DNA from: Orychophragmus violaceus
Lineage: Eukaryota; Streptophyta; Magnoliopsida; Brassicales; Brassicaceae
Direction of reading: 5' to 3'
DNA length: 64,000 nucleotides
Assembly (NCBI GenBank): GCA_030180135.1
Contig: CM058229.1
Location: 42,063,522-42,127,521, forward strand
The notes beneath the pieces were generated by a model. That model was not told the origin of the DNA. It ran no database searches and saw only the letters and a list, made by a program, of their open reading frames with translations. This document shows, one piece after another, positions 45,956 through 57,840 of this stretch (positions within the stretch are counted from its first letter, which is position 1; every line of letters starts with the position of its first letter). The position numbers and the translations under genes are program-made.

Positions 45956-46834
45956 TTCTTCAGAAACTCGCCATTTAAATGTATATCGAATATACATTCA
46001 CCAGATCCTTTATAAACTCTAGGCACCACAGGTGCAGGTTCTACAACTCTTTGTAGATCCAATTGCTGCTCTTCCTCATCAGGTTGAGCAGTCTCCTGTG
46101 ATTTTCGAATTTCTTCGAGTTGTACTTTTACTCCCACTGTTCTTCTTGGAAAGAAAGTCTTTCTCAAGAAAACATAGTTCCGAGCAAAAAACAATTTGTT
46201 CTCGAACTGGTTGTAAAAGTAACATGCCTTGGTTTTGTTAGGACAACCAATGAAGTAGCACTTATCAGATTTGGGTGTGAGCTTATCAGAGATTAAACGT
46301 TTTATATAAGTCTCGCAACTCCAAATCTCCATGATGGATAAATCAGAAACATTTACATTCCACATCTCATGTGGTATCTATGTAACTGATTTAGATGGAA
46401 CTCTATTTAAAGTAAACTCAGACTTTTCTAGAGCGTATTCTTAGAAGGATAATGGAAGATCTAAGTGACTCATCATTGATCGAACCATATCTAATAAAGT
46501 CCGATACAGGAAAAGTGAATTGTGAAACACTTTCACAATTTCTCAGATGATCACTAAATTCTTGACCTAAGTATTCACCTCCATGATCTCATCGTAGAGG
46601 TTTAATACCTTTGCCAAATTGATTCTGTACTTCATTTTTGGAACTCTTTGAACTTTTCAAAGATTCTGACTTATGCCTTATAAATAAGGCATAACCATAC
46701 CTTCTGAAAATATCAGTAAAGGTAATGAAGTACTGAAATTTTCCTCTAGCACTAGTGCTTATCGGTCCATATACATCCGTATGTATAAAGCCCAATAAGC
46801 TTCTGGCCCTTTCATTTTGATCGTTCACAACCTG

Positions 46835-46868
46835 TATCGACCGACGCACCGTTTGTGTCGATCGACAC
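46835..46868 (-). repeat. Paired-palindrome unit, copy B pol region
   Basis: TATCGACCGACGC, 8 bp, TGTCGATCGACAC on the plus strand; same location as 26613 in copy A. Confidence 0.85.
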
Positions 46869-47437
46869 TACCTCTGTTGAAAGGAGCCTTTGTCGTTTTA
46901 CTTAATAAACAAGATCCACTTTACCCATTATGATTCTCAATCAGATGAGCTCAAAAGCCCATCACTATGGAGCTTCTGAATCTATTTTTCATTTATGTAG
47001 CCCAAAACGACAATGCCAGAGAGAAGTTTGACTCGTATCATTTGACTTGAATCTCTTGGTATTAATGTTATAGTTTGACACATTCTGGTTTAGAACATAA
47101 AGTCCATTTTTCTAATGGATTGCTACTATAAAATATATCACTGTAATCAAATGAATAACACTTATTCTTAACTTGAAAACTGATATCCTTCCATATCCAA
47201 ACAAGGAATATAAATAATCTTTCTGCTCATAGCAGGTACATAGTAGCATTTTAAGTTCAAAACATGCCATAAAAGGAAAAACAAATGAAATACTCCTACG
47301 GTTAATGCAGCAACTCTTGCTCCATTCCCACTCATAGTCCTACTTTTGCTCAGGCCCTGCACATTTTCACAAAATATGAGTACCACAGTTGGTATCCAAT
47401 ACCCAATAAGTAGGACTATAAGAAGTAACATTTACTT

Positions 47438-48316
47438 CTATAACATAATACCTGAAGAAGAAGTCTCGTACGTCTTCTTCAGCTTCTCATAATCTTCCAA
47501 GAATTTATTGCAGTTTCTTTTCAAATGCCCATAACCATTACAATAACGGCACTTAGCATCTTCAGAAGGACTGGTTTTAACCTTAGGAGCATGGCCAGAC
47601 TCGCTTGGATTCACAATCGATCTCGTCTTGCCATCACCTTTGTTCTTACCAAGTTTCTTAAACTTCTTACCCTTTTGTACCATAAGGACATCTGGGGTGT
47701 CCTTCTTGATGTTAGGTTCAGCAGTCTTAAGCATCCCATGCAATTCAGTCAACGTCTTCGTCAAGTTGTTCATGTTATAGTTCATAACAAATTGATCATA
47801 GCTTGACGGCAGTGACTGCAGAATGATGTCAGTAGCCAACTCTTGGCTAATGGGACAATCCAGTTTCCCCAGGTTATCAATATAACCCATCATCTTAATG
47901 ACATGAGGACTAACTGGTTCGCCCTTTGGTAGCTTGCACTCAATCAGAGACCTAACCGTCTGGTATCTCTGAGTTTGTGCCTGCTCCTGAAACATACTTT
48001 TCAGGCCAGTGATCATCTCTTTTGGCGACTCCACGTACTCATATTGCTTCTGCAATTCCGAGTTCATGGTAGCCAACATGAGACAACTCACATCCACCGC
48101 ATCATTAGAATGCTTATCCCAAGCATCCTTATCTGACTGCCAGGCATTGGCTCGGTACTTCTTGGGGAGAAATTTCTCAAGGACATAGTCCTTTTTCTCC
48201 TGTTTGAGAACAATTCTCAAGTTCCGATACCATTCAAGAAAGTTGGATCCATTTAACTTGTCCTTCTCAAGGACGGATCGCAGGGAGAAATTGTTACGAT
48301 GGTTTGTGCTAGACAT
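47438..48316 (-). CDS. Copia gag polyprotein, copy B (292 aa)
   Basis: Same length and start as copy A (ATG at 48316, MSSTNHRNNFSLRSVLEKDK). The zinc knuckle reads CRYCNGYGHLKRNC at residues 256-269. About eight residues differ from copy A. Most are conservative or lie outside the knuckle cysteines and histidine. The frame is intact and ends with SSSGIML like copy A. The role is RNA packaging and particle assembly; a partner element must supply pol. Confidence 0.9.
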   Translation of the reverse strand: MSSTNHRNNFSLRSVLEKDKLNGSNFLEWYRNLRIVLKQEKKDYVLEKFLPKKYRANAWQSDKDAWDKHSNDAVDVSCLMLATMNSELQKQYEYVESPKEMITGLKSMFQEQAQTQRYQTVRSLIECKLPKGEPVSPHVIKMMGYIDNLGKLDCPISQELATDIILQSLPSSYDQFVMNYNMNNLTKTLTELHGMLKTAEPNIKKDTPDVLMVQKGKKFKKLGKNKGDGKTRSIVNPSESGHAPKVKTSPSEDAKCRYCNGYGHLKRNCNKFLEDYEKLKKTYETSSSGIML

Positions 48317-49537
48317 AGCTGGAAAAATAAGGGAGGTTTAGTTATGATGTTCAAGAAATGAGAAGTCTTAACTATTAAGACAACTCGCATTATATTCAAA
48401 CAATGTTTCCTCAGATGAATATAATGATCCAAGACCCATACTTCACTAAACTTGAGTGAGCCACTGGCTATCACCCAAATTTAGCTATCTAGGTAAGCAA
48501 CAACTTTGCTAGTTATATCCAATATAACTCTTGGTTGTGGATCGACATCTCATGCCCAATCCACCTGATGTCTCTGAGCCCAAAACGATTTTGATGGCCC
48601 AGTCAAGTAAACCAATCTCTTCAGTCATGTAATTGTTGATGTTTTGCACTGCAAATCCATCAACACGATTACCTCTGTCTTACTCATGAAATTGTGGACA
48701 TCTTGCACTGCAAATCCATCAACACGATTACCTCTGTCTTACTCATGAAATTGTGGACATCTTGCACTGCAAGTCTATCGCACAATTAAATGGGTCTTGA
48801 CAGTTGACAAGATTGGAAAGACATTAAGTATCACTTGATATTTGGTTGAGGAACGGAACCATTTAAAACGTTCAGTTTTATTATGTTTTAATTCTTATAA
48901 TTAATTGATTCATCTTGCTTCGGTTCTGTGATTTCAGGTTCAATAACCTAATCAACAAGTCTGGTGTCGACCGGCACTACTATAGTGTCGATCGATACAG
49001 GATAACCAAAAGCAATCCGCGATAACCGATCAATCCAATTGATCCGGTTTTGAATACCGGTCAGCGTCGATCGATGCTACGTTAGCATCGGTCGATGCCA
49101 ACCTAATCAAGACAATCGCAATTAAACCATTCACAGTGTTCGGCCATCTTTAACCAAGCTCGATAACCGGTCCAATCCAATTGAACCGATTCATCAATCT
49201 CGCGAAGTTTGTGTCGATCGATGCAACATTTGTGTCGATCGACACTAGGCGAAAACTGAGTTTTATTCGGGTTTTCGCCCTGTGTCGATCGATGCCGGAT
49301 TGGCAACGATCGACACCATGCGAAAAACCCTAAATTTTATTTGGGTTTTCGCCCTGTATCGATCGATGCCGGATTGGCATCGATCGACACCATGCGAAAA
49401 TACCCTAAAACGTTTTCGAACAGAACCCTAAACTAGGTTTTTCATGAAAACGAATTTTAGAAAGTTTGTATCAACCATACACAGATTCAGATTCAACCAA
49501 TCTAATCAACATGCTACTGATTCAATGGAACCCTAAA
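48317..49537 (-). other. 5' leader of copy B
   Basis: 1.2 kb between primer site and gag. Includes a 66-bp local tandem repeat near 48650-48770 (TGCACTGCAAATCCATCAAC repeated) and five paired-palindrome units (48965-49390). No gene. Confidence 0.7.
48965..49390 (-). repeat. Paired-palindrome units (five) in copy B leader
   Basis: Units start at 48965, 49065, 49212, 49283 and 49357, all with an exact 8-bp spacer. The last two are a local duplication (shared spacer CGGATTGG). Confidence 0.85.
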
Positions 49538-49550
49538 GCTCTGATACCAC

Positions 49551-50231
49551 TGAAGGAATTTCTAGCAGTTCCTAATCCAATTAGGCAACCCTGGTCTTAA
49601 TTCCGAGCCTAGGATCTAAGGTTCAAATAATTGAATCTATGGGATTTCAGATTTACCTGATGATTAGCAGCGGAAGGTTTGCAGATAATCGAGATCACGA
49701 AGCACCTCAAACGATGTGCCTCTACTGGTATCCACACGCACACAAACTGGACAGGAGGGATGCTAGTGCCTGTAAGAGATCTAATCTCTAGAGAGGTTTC
49801 TATCTCGTTCTGGTGGCTGTGAATTAGGTTAGAGACGAGTTTAGGTCGACCATATATCTTATATATGTCGGCTTAAACCACAACGGAATTAACCAACGAT
49901 TAAACCGAATTAATCTGATTAATCCGCGAGTGCATCGATCGATGCACTCTCTGCAACGATCGATGCTGTCCCAGAACATTGATATCGAATGCATATCACA
50001 TATGCATTCACTGGATCATTACATTAATGATCAACCTCGTCTTTAACGCCCAGTTTGCTTAGGTGTGTGACCCAGTAGGATCATATAACACTAGCAATGA
50101 GTTCTCAACTCATTGATCATAAGTGGCTTCTAGCAAAGCGTTATGACTACCCAGTGTTATGTGATTGTCTTATCTCGACTATACGACTTTCACTTAGAGT
50201 AAGTACAATAGATTTCAGGACATTCCCAACA
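49551..50231 (-). repeat. 5' LTR of copy B
   Basis: 681 bp, few differences from the 3' LTR. One paired-palindrome unit at 49933-49966. Confidence 0.93.
49933..49966 (-). repeat. Paired-palindrome unit in copy B 5' LTR
   Basis: Identical in layout to that of the 3' LTR (43651-43684). Confidence 0.85.
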
Positions 50232-50286
50232 GATCTGACCTTCGCGACTGCATCTATCAGTGCGACCAGTTCTTTGAGCTGGATAG

Positions 50287-51645
50287 TAGTGCTGGGAATT
50301 TGAGTATAAACCCGCGGGTCCCGCCCCGTTTGACCCGCAGCGGGGCGGGTGCGGGTCGGATTTTATAAAAAAAAAATTATTTTGCGGGTTTGCGGTTTAC
50401 GTTTAAAAATGGCGGGGCGGGTGCGGGTTTACCATTTTTGAAAATCGGGTTCGCGGGTATCCGCATAATTTTTAAACTATTTTTTTTTTAATATATATGT
50501 AGTTTTTAAGTTCTATTTATTAAATGTGTGCTGTTTTTAATGTACTGTTATTGCTGTTTTTAGTTTTTAACATTGAAGTGTCTGTTGTTTTTTGTGAAGT
50601 GTGTGTGACCTAACCTAATTAATTATGTCTTCACTTCAGCTTCTCCTTCTCACGAGCACTGCGGCCACTACTCTGCAAATTTGGTAAGTTTCTCTCTCTC
50701 TCTCTCTTCAATCTTCAGCTTCTCCTTCCTCATGACTCACGAGTGTATGCTAATTCATTATCTTCTTCATTTTACAGCTTCTCTGGTTCCTCTATTCGCG
50801 ATTCTGAAAACTTGGGTAAGTCTCTCTCTCTCTCTATGTCTTTTTCGATCTTCATGTCTGATGATGTTTCTATGTCTCTGTGTATCTCGATTTACAAGTA
50901 TTGTGGTTTGTAAACGTGAATATATATGTTGTTATGTCTCTCTATCTCGATTTACATTTCTGATTTCTCTATAACTCTATGTCTCTGTCTTTAACTCTGT
51001 CTTCATGGCTCTAACTCTAACTGACGCCATATAATTGTTTTGTTGCTATCTCTTTATACATCTCTAATTATGTGATATGTCTCGATGTCTCTAATTATGT
51101 AACTCTGTCCTCATCTCTATAACTCTGTCTCGATGTCTCTTTATCTCTATCTCACAGATTTGTGTAATTGATTTAACAGGGAGTTTGAATAATGGAATCT
51201 GAAAACCAAAACCAAGATGGTGGAATAAATATTTGGATCCAATGGTGAAGAAGGAAGCATGCCCGAGTCTTTTGCTTCAACTACCTAAGTGAGCAGCTCA
51301 TAGATCACAAGTTCACAACTCAAGAAAAAGTTGTTGGAATACTTGGTTGTAATTTGTATTTGCTTATGTTTGACTATGAACTTATGTGTTTGCTTGATTA
51401 AACTTATGTATTTGAAGTTTATGTACTGATTTGAACAAGTTTATATGGTTTTTAAACAGGGTTTTTTTTTTTTTTTTCAATTTTTGGCGGGTCATCCGCA
51501 AACCCGCGGTTTTAGAGCGGGGCGGGTGCGGGTTTAACATTTTAGCATTGCGGGTCAAGCGGGTAAAAAAATAGAGAAGAAAAAATCTCCAAACCCGCTG
51601 CGGGTCGGGTCAGGCGGGTCGGGTTCGACCCGATTCCCAGCACTA
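50287..51645. mobile_element. Non-autonomous hAT (1.36 kb), TSD CTGGATAG
   Basis: Inverted ends TAGTGCTGGGAAT and ATTCCCAGCACTA, with CTGGATAG duplicated at 50279-50286 and 51646-51653. GCGGGTGCGGGT-like motifs are packed in the first and last 170 bp (probable transposase-binding repeats). In the middle, a start codon at 51192 opens MESENQNQDGG followed by a stop; it looks like the beginning of a hAT BED-finger transposase. The rest is missing, so it needs a partner to move. Confidence 0.93.
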
Positions 51646-51653
51646 CTGGATAG

Positions 51654-52235
51654 TACACCGCTTGAGCTTCGGGTTCATCTCGCCGCACTTCACTTGAGGG
51701 GCAAAGCTTTGCAGTTGCATCAAAACTTCATGTCTACTCGGTACGGTGCCTTTCCTCCTGAACTAACTATGTGGTTGCGATATCGAGTCGATTTAGTGTT
51801 ATGTTTGATGGTCCTTTATCTGAGTTAGTTGTGTTGGAAACAAGCTATTGATTATGTTGAGCTATATCTGGAAAAATTGAGAATTCTAAAATCAGATTAA
51901 TCCTTCCTGTAGCTCATGCCCTCGGTATCTTCTTGACCAACATGAATCTGCACCTTTTTCTACATGTGTGTCAGTTTGAAGTGACTACCCTTAATACTGC
52001 AACAAGGATAGCATGCTTACATGAATCAGCTTTGCTCCATTGGCCGCAACAGAAACAACATGCTCCCTTCAATCCATCCTCTTCACTGAGGAACAACAAT
52101 TTCACGAGCTTCAGAGCAAGAGATAATACACCATTACTTCCACTGCATGAACAATCAAAGAGCTAAGCTTCAAAACCTTCCTTTATCCCTCAGGTCAGTA
52201 ATGAAAAACAGCCCAAGAAGTTTACGTACCAAGAG
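51654..52235 (+). pseudogene. Gypsy gag remnant
   Basis: Continuation of the Gypsy gag after the hAT: LELRVHLAALHLRGKALQLH, then MSTRYGAFPPELTMW. Several stops. A second stretch near 51930-52165 has Q/H-rich sequence typical of the gag end. Confidence 0.55.
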
Positions 52236-53111
52236 ATGAAAAAACTTTGGGCTCAAGGTCTTTGTATGTTTTGTGATGAAACCTATGCACCAGGTCATCA
52301 CTTGAAACATAAGAGATCACACATCTATGTTATGGAGTGTGATGATGACAATGAGGACTTCTCTGGAAATGAACTTGGGCTGGCTACTACCGCATATGCA
52401 ATTTTAAAGGATATTGACGATCAAACTCTACCTATCTTTGTTAATGCATTGAGTGGACCAGCAAACTTCAATTGCGTGAGAGTGGTGGATCAATATGGAA
52501 AAAGAAAGTTGTTCATTTTGATAGATCCAAGCAGTACTAATAATTTCCTTGTTGTCAAGGTTGCTAAGGAGTTAGGTTGCAAGCTGGAATCTCTTCGACC
52601 TATGACTGTGGCAGCTGCTAATGGGTGTCAAGGTTGCTAAGGAGTTGGGTTTCAAACTGGAATCTCTTCGACGTATTACCATGACAGCTGTTAATGGGTC
52701 CGATCTAACGACTAAGTTCAAATGTAGCAATTCTCTTGGAAATTTTAAGGCTACCCATTCACCACCGAGATCAGAACAATACCTTTAAACTATTGTGAGT
52801 TGGTACTGGGTGTTCAGTGGTTATGTACGCTGGGTCCTATCTTTTTGAATTTCTTGAACCTTCACATGGATTTTACCGTTAACGGCCTCAAACATGTGTT
52901 GTGTTGTGTCTCTAAATCCGGTTCCACAATTGTAAACGGTGGCAGCTTTATTCTACTTCAGAAACTAGAGATCGCGATGCTGAAAATCAGGGAGATAGTG
53001 CACTATGATGAATCTCCTTACCTTGACTCTGAGGCTCTCCTCTCATTTGTTTTAGAAAATCAGAGTGAGCTATCAACTGATCCTTTACTCACTGCTCTCC
53101 TCGAGTCCTAA
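52236..53111 (+). pseudogene. Gypsy zinc-knuckle/protease remnant
   Basis: The frame 52236-52640 begins MKKLWAQGLCMFCDETYAPG, a zinc-knuckle-like Cys cluster, and continues into a retropepsin-like domain whose active site reads LIDPSSTNNF in place of D-S/T-G. A near copy of the protease end is duplicated directly after (VKVAKELG and similar near 52560 and 52627, about 68 bp apart). The frame 52800-53111 (LGVQWLCTLGPIF) is the protease end and lead-in to RT. RT itself is missing. The Asp-Pro-Ser change argues against protease activity. Confidence 0.75.
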
Positions 53112-53149
53112 GAATTATGTGAGGAACTATGTTGTTTGTCAAACCAACA

Positions 53150-54316
53150 AATATGAAACTGTTGCTAAGCCGGGTCTCTTAAATACATACCGGTTCTGAA
53201 TGGAGTTTGGGAACGTATAAGCTTGGATTTTATAGAAGAGCTACCTCCTTCTTCAGGAAAACATTGCATCCTTGTGGTTATTGATAGACTTAGCCAAAAT
53301 GCTCACTTCATGCCTCAGTTCCATCCCTATACGGCTATTGAAGTTGCTCAGGTTTACCTCAACCATGTTTTCAAGCTCCACGACATGCCTAAAACAGTGA
53401 TCAGTGATAGGGATCCCACATTTCTCAGTGACGTGTGGAAGGAATTGTTCACAGTTCAAGGAGTTGATCTGCGTTATTCCTCATCCCACCACCCTCAAAC
53501 CAACGGTCAAACCGAGGTGACTAACAAGACTTTGGAAACTTATTTGCAGTGTATGAAATCAGATGTTCCCCGTACTTGGAGTAAGTGGCTTTCTCTTGCG
53601 AAATGGTGGTACAACACAACACACCACTCAAAAATCAACGCTAACCCCTTCAAAATTGTATAAGGTCAGCCACCTCCAACTCATCATCCCTATTTGCCTG
53701 GTGAAAGCTCTTCGGGTGTTGTGGACAGAAGCCTACATAAGCGAGAGAGGGTCATTTCTCTGCTTAAGTTTCATCTACTGTGAGCTGAGGACATGATGGT
53801 ACAATCGCTGATTCCTACTGTTCTCCTCACGAGTTCAACATTGGTGACTTCGTTTACCTTAAGCTGCAATCCCATATGCAGAAGTCTCTTAAAAAGCGAG
53901 GTATCTGTCACAAGCTATCTCCTAAGTTTTATGGTCCTTTCAAAGTTCTAGAGCGTGTGGGTTCTGTTGCTTACAAGTTGGAGTTACCATCAAAAGCTGC
54001 CATCCATATTGTCTTTCATGTTAATCAACTTAAGCTTTATCCAAACCCTTCTGCTTCTGATCCGGTTGTTACTCATTATTGGATTGACCTGGGTAGCTCA
54101 ACGGAGCCTAGGCTGATCTTGTTCAGTGGAAAGGTGAAGGTCCAAAGAATGCTACATGGGAATTCCACAAGAATTTCATTGCCAAGCATCTCCACTTTCA
54201 TTATTGAGGATACGAATGATGTCAAGCAGAAAGTATTGTTACATGAGTCAGCAATCAACTTCTTTATTCTATATTTTATCAAACCGGTTCAGTTTATGAC
54301 CGGTTCTCTTAGTTAA
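53150..54316 (+). pseudogene. Gypsy integrase and C-terminal remnant
   Basis: Integrase inserts the cDNA into the host genome. The frame 53223-53663 has the catalytic D, D, E residues in context: MDFIEELP, ISDRDPTFLSD and NGQTEVTNKTLE. A shift near 53660 follows, and the frame 53876-54316 gives the integrase tail (KLSPKFYGPFKVLERVGSVA, then FHVNQLK). Its order after protease without RT shows an internal deletion. The frame 54072 onward enters the LTR. Confidence 0.85.
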
Positions 54317-54434
54317 TTTCAATACAATCCAGTTATGTAAACCCAATTTATGTTCAAGCTGTGGACCACATGTGAGGTCACATTATTTGTATGTTTTTTG
54401 GCGTTTTGCCAAAAGTAATCAGAATCTTTTGTCC

Positions 54435-54521
<87 letters not shown>

Positions 54522-54685
54522 CCTCACTATTCTCTCACCATTGTTGTAGACACATATAATCATTGTAGTTCGTGGGGGTCCTTCTTCACTTTTGATACAC
54601 CCTATAGTCATTGATTTATCCTTTCTTAAGACTCACAGAGAGTCTCTAGTCAGTAATCTTTATATCTCACATATCCTCTGTTTCA
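54237..54685 (+). repeat. 3' LTR of the Gypsy element
   Basis: 449 bp. Has a shorter (TC)n tract at about 54437-54518. It lacks the hAT and shows the empty site (GGTTCTCTTAGTTAA). Confidence 0.9.
54437..54518 (+). repeat. (TC)n microsatellite in Gypsy 3' LTR
   Basis: About 82 bp, the counterpart of the 42559-42697 tract. Confidence 0.97.
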
Positions 54686-55153
54686 ACTTGCACATCAAAA
54701 TTTGTAAATTATCATTGGATTCACCATAACTGATAACCTCGGGATAACAGTGTTCTCTTTAGATATGTACTAAATCTTATGTATAATAAGAAGTGGTTTT
54801 CTCCATAGAGCTCCACATCACTACTTCTTTTTTTGTTAAACGCATTGGGCCTTTCTGTTAGGCCTGCCTTTCGTCTGGCCCCGTTTTGTTAAGCGAAAGT
54901 GAAACTAATATTTTGCTGATCCATCTTCAATCTTTGACCCACACTTTCTACAGATCCTTTCTTCCATCTGTCCCATGGCGAATAACCGAGGACTTCTGCT
55001 CTCCCATGGATACTTAAATCAACACAAAGAAAAAAACCCAAACAACAACCATGGCTTCAGTCAACTTCAGAGATAATCACCACCAAACTCTGCGACACAC
55101 GTCTTAACAGTCTTCCCAAATATTTGATTTTTTTTCTCTGTCTTTCCTTTGTT

Positions 55154-55276
55154 ATGGCGGAGATCCCGGGAAACGGTCACAGCGACACCGGCGAAGGAGC
55201 AGTGGTGGTGAACAACATTGAAGCAAAACGAACATCAACAACAAAAGAAGCTATTCGCAGAGAATAGATGGGAGAC
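55154..55276 (+). pseudogene. NIP1-like aquaporin exon 1 fragment
   Basis: The ATG at 55154 reads MAEIPGNGHSDTGEGAVVVN, close to the start of plant NIP1 (nodulin-26-like) aquaporins (MADISGNG...). It stops after EAIRRE. NIPs are membrane channels for glycerol, boron or arsenite. Only the cytosolic N-terminus is here. Confidence 0.65.
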
Positions 55277-55691
55277 GTGAAGTACAAGGATGCACTGATA
55301 TCTTGGTTTGCATCAAGATAACCCCCATTGAAGACAATTTCAGCATAGTCTAAAGCTCTGTTTTATCTTCTTAACTTCAAACAAAAGTCAGCAAAAGTTT
55401 GTACAAAAGAACCATTTTTTTCTTTTTGAGTTAATTTAACATCAATTCAAAAAAAAAAAAAAAAAAAAAAAAAGAAGAAACATGACTTTCTCCTCTCAAT
55501 CTCTGTCACTTTCTTACAAAAGGTTTTGACTTCTATAAATCTGCTTCTCCAATATCCCTTAAATTTTGGATAAAAACAAAATAAAATGCCTTCACCCATC
55601 TATAAATTGCCATGAATCTGTTTGGTATTCACTGTCTGTATGATTCATTTATTCTGAGAAAAGATTCATTTTTTTGTTACTTTGTTTTCAG

Positions 55692-55811
55692 TTGATGGCG
55701 GAGATTATGGGGACATACTTCTTCATATTCGCTGGTTGTGCATCAGAGGCTGCAAACTCCCAAAACTACAAAGCCATGACTCTTCCAGGGATCACCAACG
55801 TTTAAGGACTC
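55692..55811 (+). pseudogene. NIP1-like aquaporin exon 2 fragment
   Basis: After a TTTTCAG acceptor the frame reads LMAEIMGTYFFIFAGCASEA, then NSQNYKAMTLPGITNV and a TAA where the family has Trp. This is the first transmembrane helix of a NIP. The separation from exon 1 (about 420 bp) is consistent with a retained intron. The NPA boxes and the rest of the channel are absent. Confidence 0.85.
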
Positions 55812-55949
55812 ACCGTTCAAACAAAAGCTACGCTACGTCGTTCGATTAACCAACCGGTTTATTGGGTTCACTCTCTTTGTAGTATTGATCCGTGCTTGCA
55901 GCTTTCTTTCAAACAGCTATATTTGTAAGTTTAGTACTCTTCGTTGTTA

Positions 55950-56292
55950 GTATACTGTGTGCATAATCCTACGAGTTGCTGACAACTTTTGTATTTGAAG
56001 TGCAAGAAGGAAAAGTTGCAAAATTTCTCTTGGCAACAACTGGACTTATCAAGCTGCGATACTCGGTCATGATGATGATGGCGACATCGGAGATTCGGAT
56101 GAATCCAACGAAAGCGATATGTTCGACAATCATTTGGCAGAGGTTAATTTGGATAATATCATCCCGTCAAGGACTAGGAGACGATCGATCCAGCCTGGAG
56201 TCCACATCTCTAGTGACCGTCACAGAAACAACGAGGATGATGATAGCAGCAACGACGGTGAGGTTATAACGAAGGTTACTGTTAAGAAATAA
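55950..56292 (+). other. Acidic open frame of unknown origin
   Basis: A frame ending in a stop at about 56292 reads LGHDDDGDIGDSDESNESD, PSRTRRRSIQPGVHISS, then NNEDDDSSNDGEV and ITKVTVKK. This may be the C-terminus of a captured gene. I do not recognise it. Confidence 0.35.
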
Positions 56293-57840
56293 AGATTTAG
56301 TTCCTTTGATTCTAAAGAGAGTTTGTCTCTGTTCAGTGATTAATGGTCATAATCTACGATGTTATTGCAATTTAACTAAATGTGCCTCTCTTTGCTATTT
56401 CTTTCTCATTCGTATGATACATAAATCTTCACAGTTTTGTTTTATATGGTGTCTGGCGAGACAAAGATCATGGACTCATCACCAGTAGCTTTTCCTTGAC
56501 GTGAAGCATCAGTAGTAGAGTATGGATCACCGATAGCTTTTCAAACATGAGCTTGCACACCACTCTGTTGGAGGTAACCAAGTGACAAAATCATTGCCAT
56601 AAACATCTCAACACATGCACCATTATACTGGATGTGTAAAACATCTCAACACCATGATTTTAACTGTGTAAAATCAATCTTTAGGTGCCAATAATTCTGG
56701 ATGTTGAGGGCTAAGTGAGGAGGAGACATTTCCATAGTGTTGGTGATGATGATGAGATGATTGAACTGTCTCCACAACCACTATGTGAAGAACTTGACGA
56801 GCTGGTAGGGGAAATACATGGAGAGAAGAAGAGGACTACTCACGAGGTGAGACAACTAAGGCTTAAAGAGTAATGAGCTCTTGTAAGTTAAGCTAAGAAG
56901 TAGAGTAAGAGAGTAAGTAGTATTGTTGGTAAAAAGGTTGAAGGACCCATCTTGTGTGGGTCTTCTGGAGCTATTGGTTTAAACTTAGTATTAGTTTTTG
57001 CTGTAGTTTATATTGAAGTAGATTTTATATTTAGTCATTTCCATCTAATTACTGTGGGTACACAAACTCACTTATCTGAAGTAAAAAAACCAATTCTATT
57101 CAAAGTTCACCAAATAGCCAATTTAAAAAGGACCAAATATAACTCGGTTTAGTTAAGATATTTTTCTATATAATTCAAAAACAATCAACCGAAACTGAGT
57201 TTTCGATTTGGAATTTGATATTTGCATGTAAATGAAACAACTATCATTATTAAGATATCCACACAAGTATATATATATATATGTCATATGTTTCTCATCT
57301 TAAACAATGTGACCGAACACACAAATTTTATATTGAAAAGTACAAATTTTTGGTTATGTGTTGCTCTCTTAGTTACATTTCACAATAAGTGAAATGAGCA
57401 AAAAAATATCAACTGACAACTTAACTCCTCGGGTATAGCAAGAAATTAAGGCAATTTGTGAGTATCTGAAGAAGCTATTTCCTCCAAGAAGATCTCAGGT
57501 TTGGTTTGACATTATTGTTTTAACTTTTAACCAAAGTTATTTACAATTCTCAATTTCAAAGATTGTTTAGACAAATGGTTGCAGTCTACTCTATAAACAA
57601 ATTACAAAATATAAAATATTTAGTTAATAAAACAAGAAATTTGTTTTAAAATTTCTTTAATTTGATACGCATAACAATTTTCAAAAAAAAATCTGCTTTT
57701 AAACTTTAAAGCCGATTGTTAGGGAAATGGAATGCACTCGATATGAGTATGTATAATGGAATGCACTCGATATGAGTTTTGTGCCGAAATACGACAACAC
57801 AAACCTGCAATTTTTAGGAAAAAAACAAAGTGTAAGCAGC
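56293..57840. other. Non-coding tail of the Helitron-like region
   Basis: A second acidic frame near 56737-56870 (DDDEMIELSPQPLCEELDEL, then EKKRTTHEVRQLRLKE) ends in TAA; unrecognised. From 56950 on the sequence is AT-rich without features. Confidence 0.4.

Larger units (their letters stand above)
44744..47437 (-). pseudogene. Shortened Copia pol remnant, copy B
   Basis: In element order (right to left): a protease trace after gag; an integrase-core piece (YFITFTDIFRRYGYALFIRH) at about 46849-46589; integrase/linker frame 46365-45856 (MWNVNVSDLSIMEIWSCETY, NKTKACYFYNQFENKLFFAR); RT pieces at 45246-45052 with KQASRNWNLRFDEEIK and LYVDNILLLRNE; and GITLSKTQCLSTHAEQ at about 44880-44800. The RT catalytic motif reads YVDN, as in copy A. 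The layout and deletions match copy A, showing that both descend from one already defective parent. Confidence 0.85.
43269..50231 (-). mobile_element. Non-autonomous Copia, copy B (7.0 kb), TSD GATCT
   Basis: LTRs at 43269-43949 and 49551-50231 (both 681 bp), flanked by GATCT at 43264-43268 and 50232-50236. It is a sister of copy A in opposite orientation: same gag, same shortened pol, same polypurine tract (AAGTGGGAGAT on the minus strand, 43950-43960) and same primer site (49538-49549). LTRs are shorter and clearly diverged from those of copy A. They differ from each other at few positions, so this insertion is also recent. Confidence 0.95.
54775..57840 (+). mobile_element. Helitron-like element start with captured genes; 3' end not found
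   Basis: The stretch TCTTATGTATAATAAGAAGTGG at 54775 is preceded by A and is similar to the 5' end of the Helitron at 34669; the following 250 bp also match (TGGTTTTCTC, CCACATCA, CCCATGGCG, CTCTCCCATGG). Cargo includes NIP1 exons and unknown acidic frames. I looked for a GC-rich hairpin plus CTAG to about 58200 and saw none, so the 3' end is lost or atypical and the right limit given here is arbitrary. Confidence 0.5.

Noticed and set aside
50681..50974. 97-codon S/L/F-rich frame within hAT 50287-51645
   Set aside because: Low-complexity CT-rich sequence (intron-like), no transposase motif.
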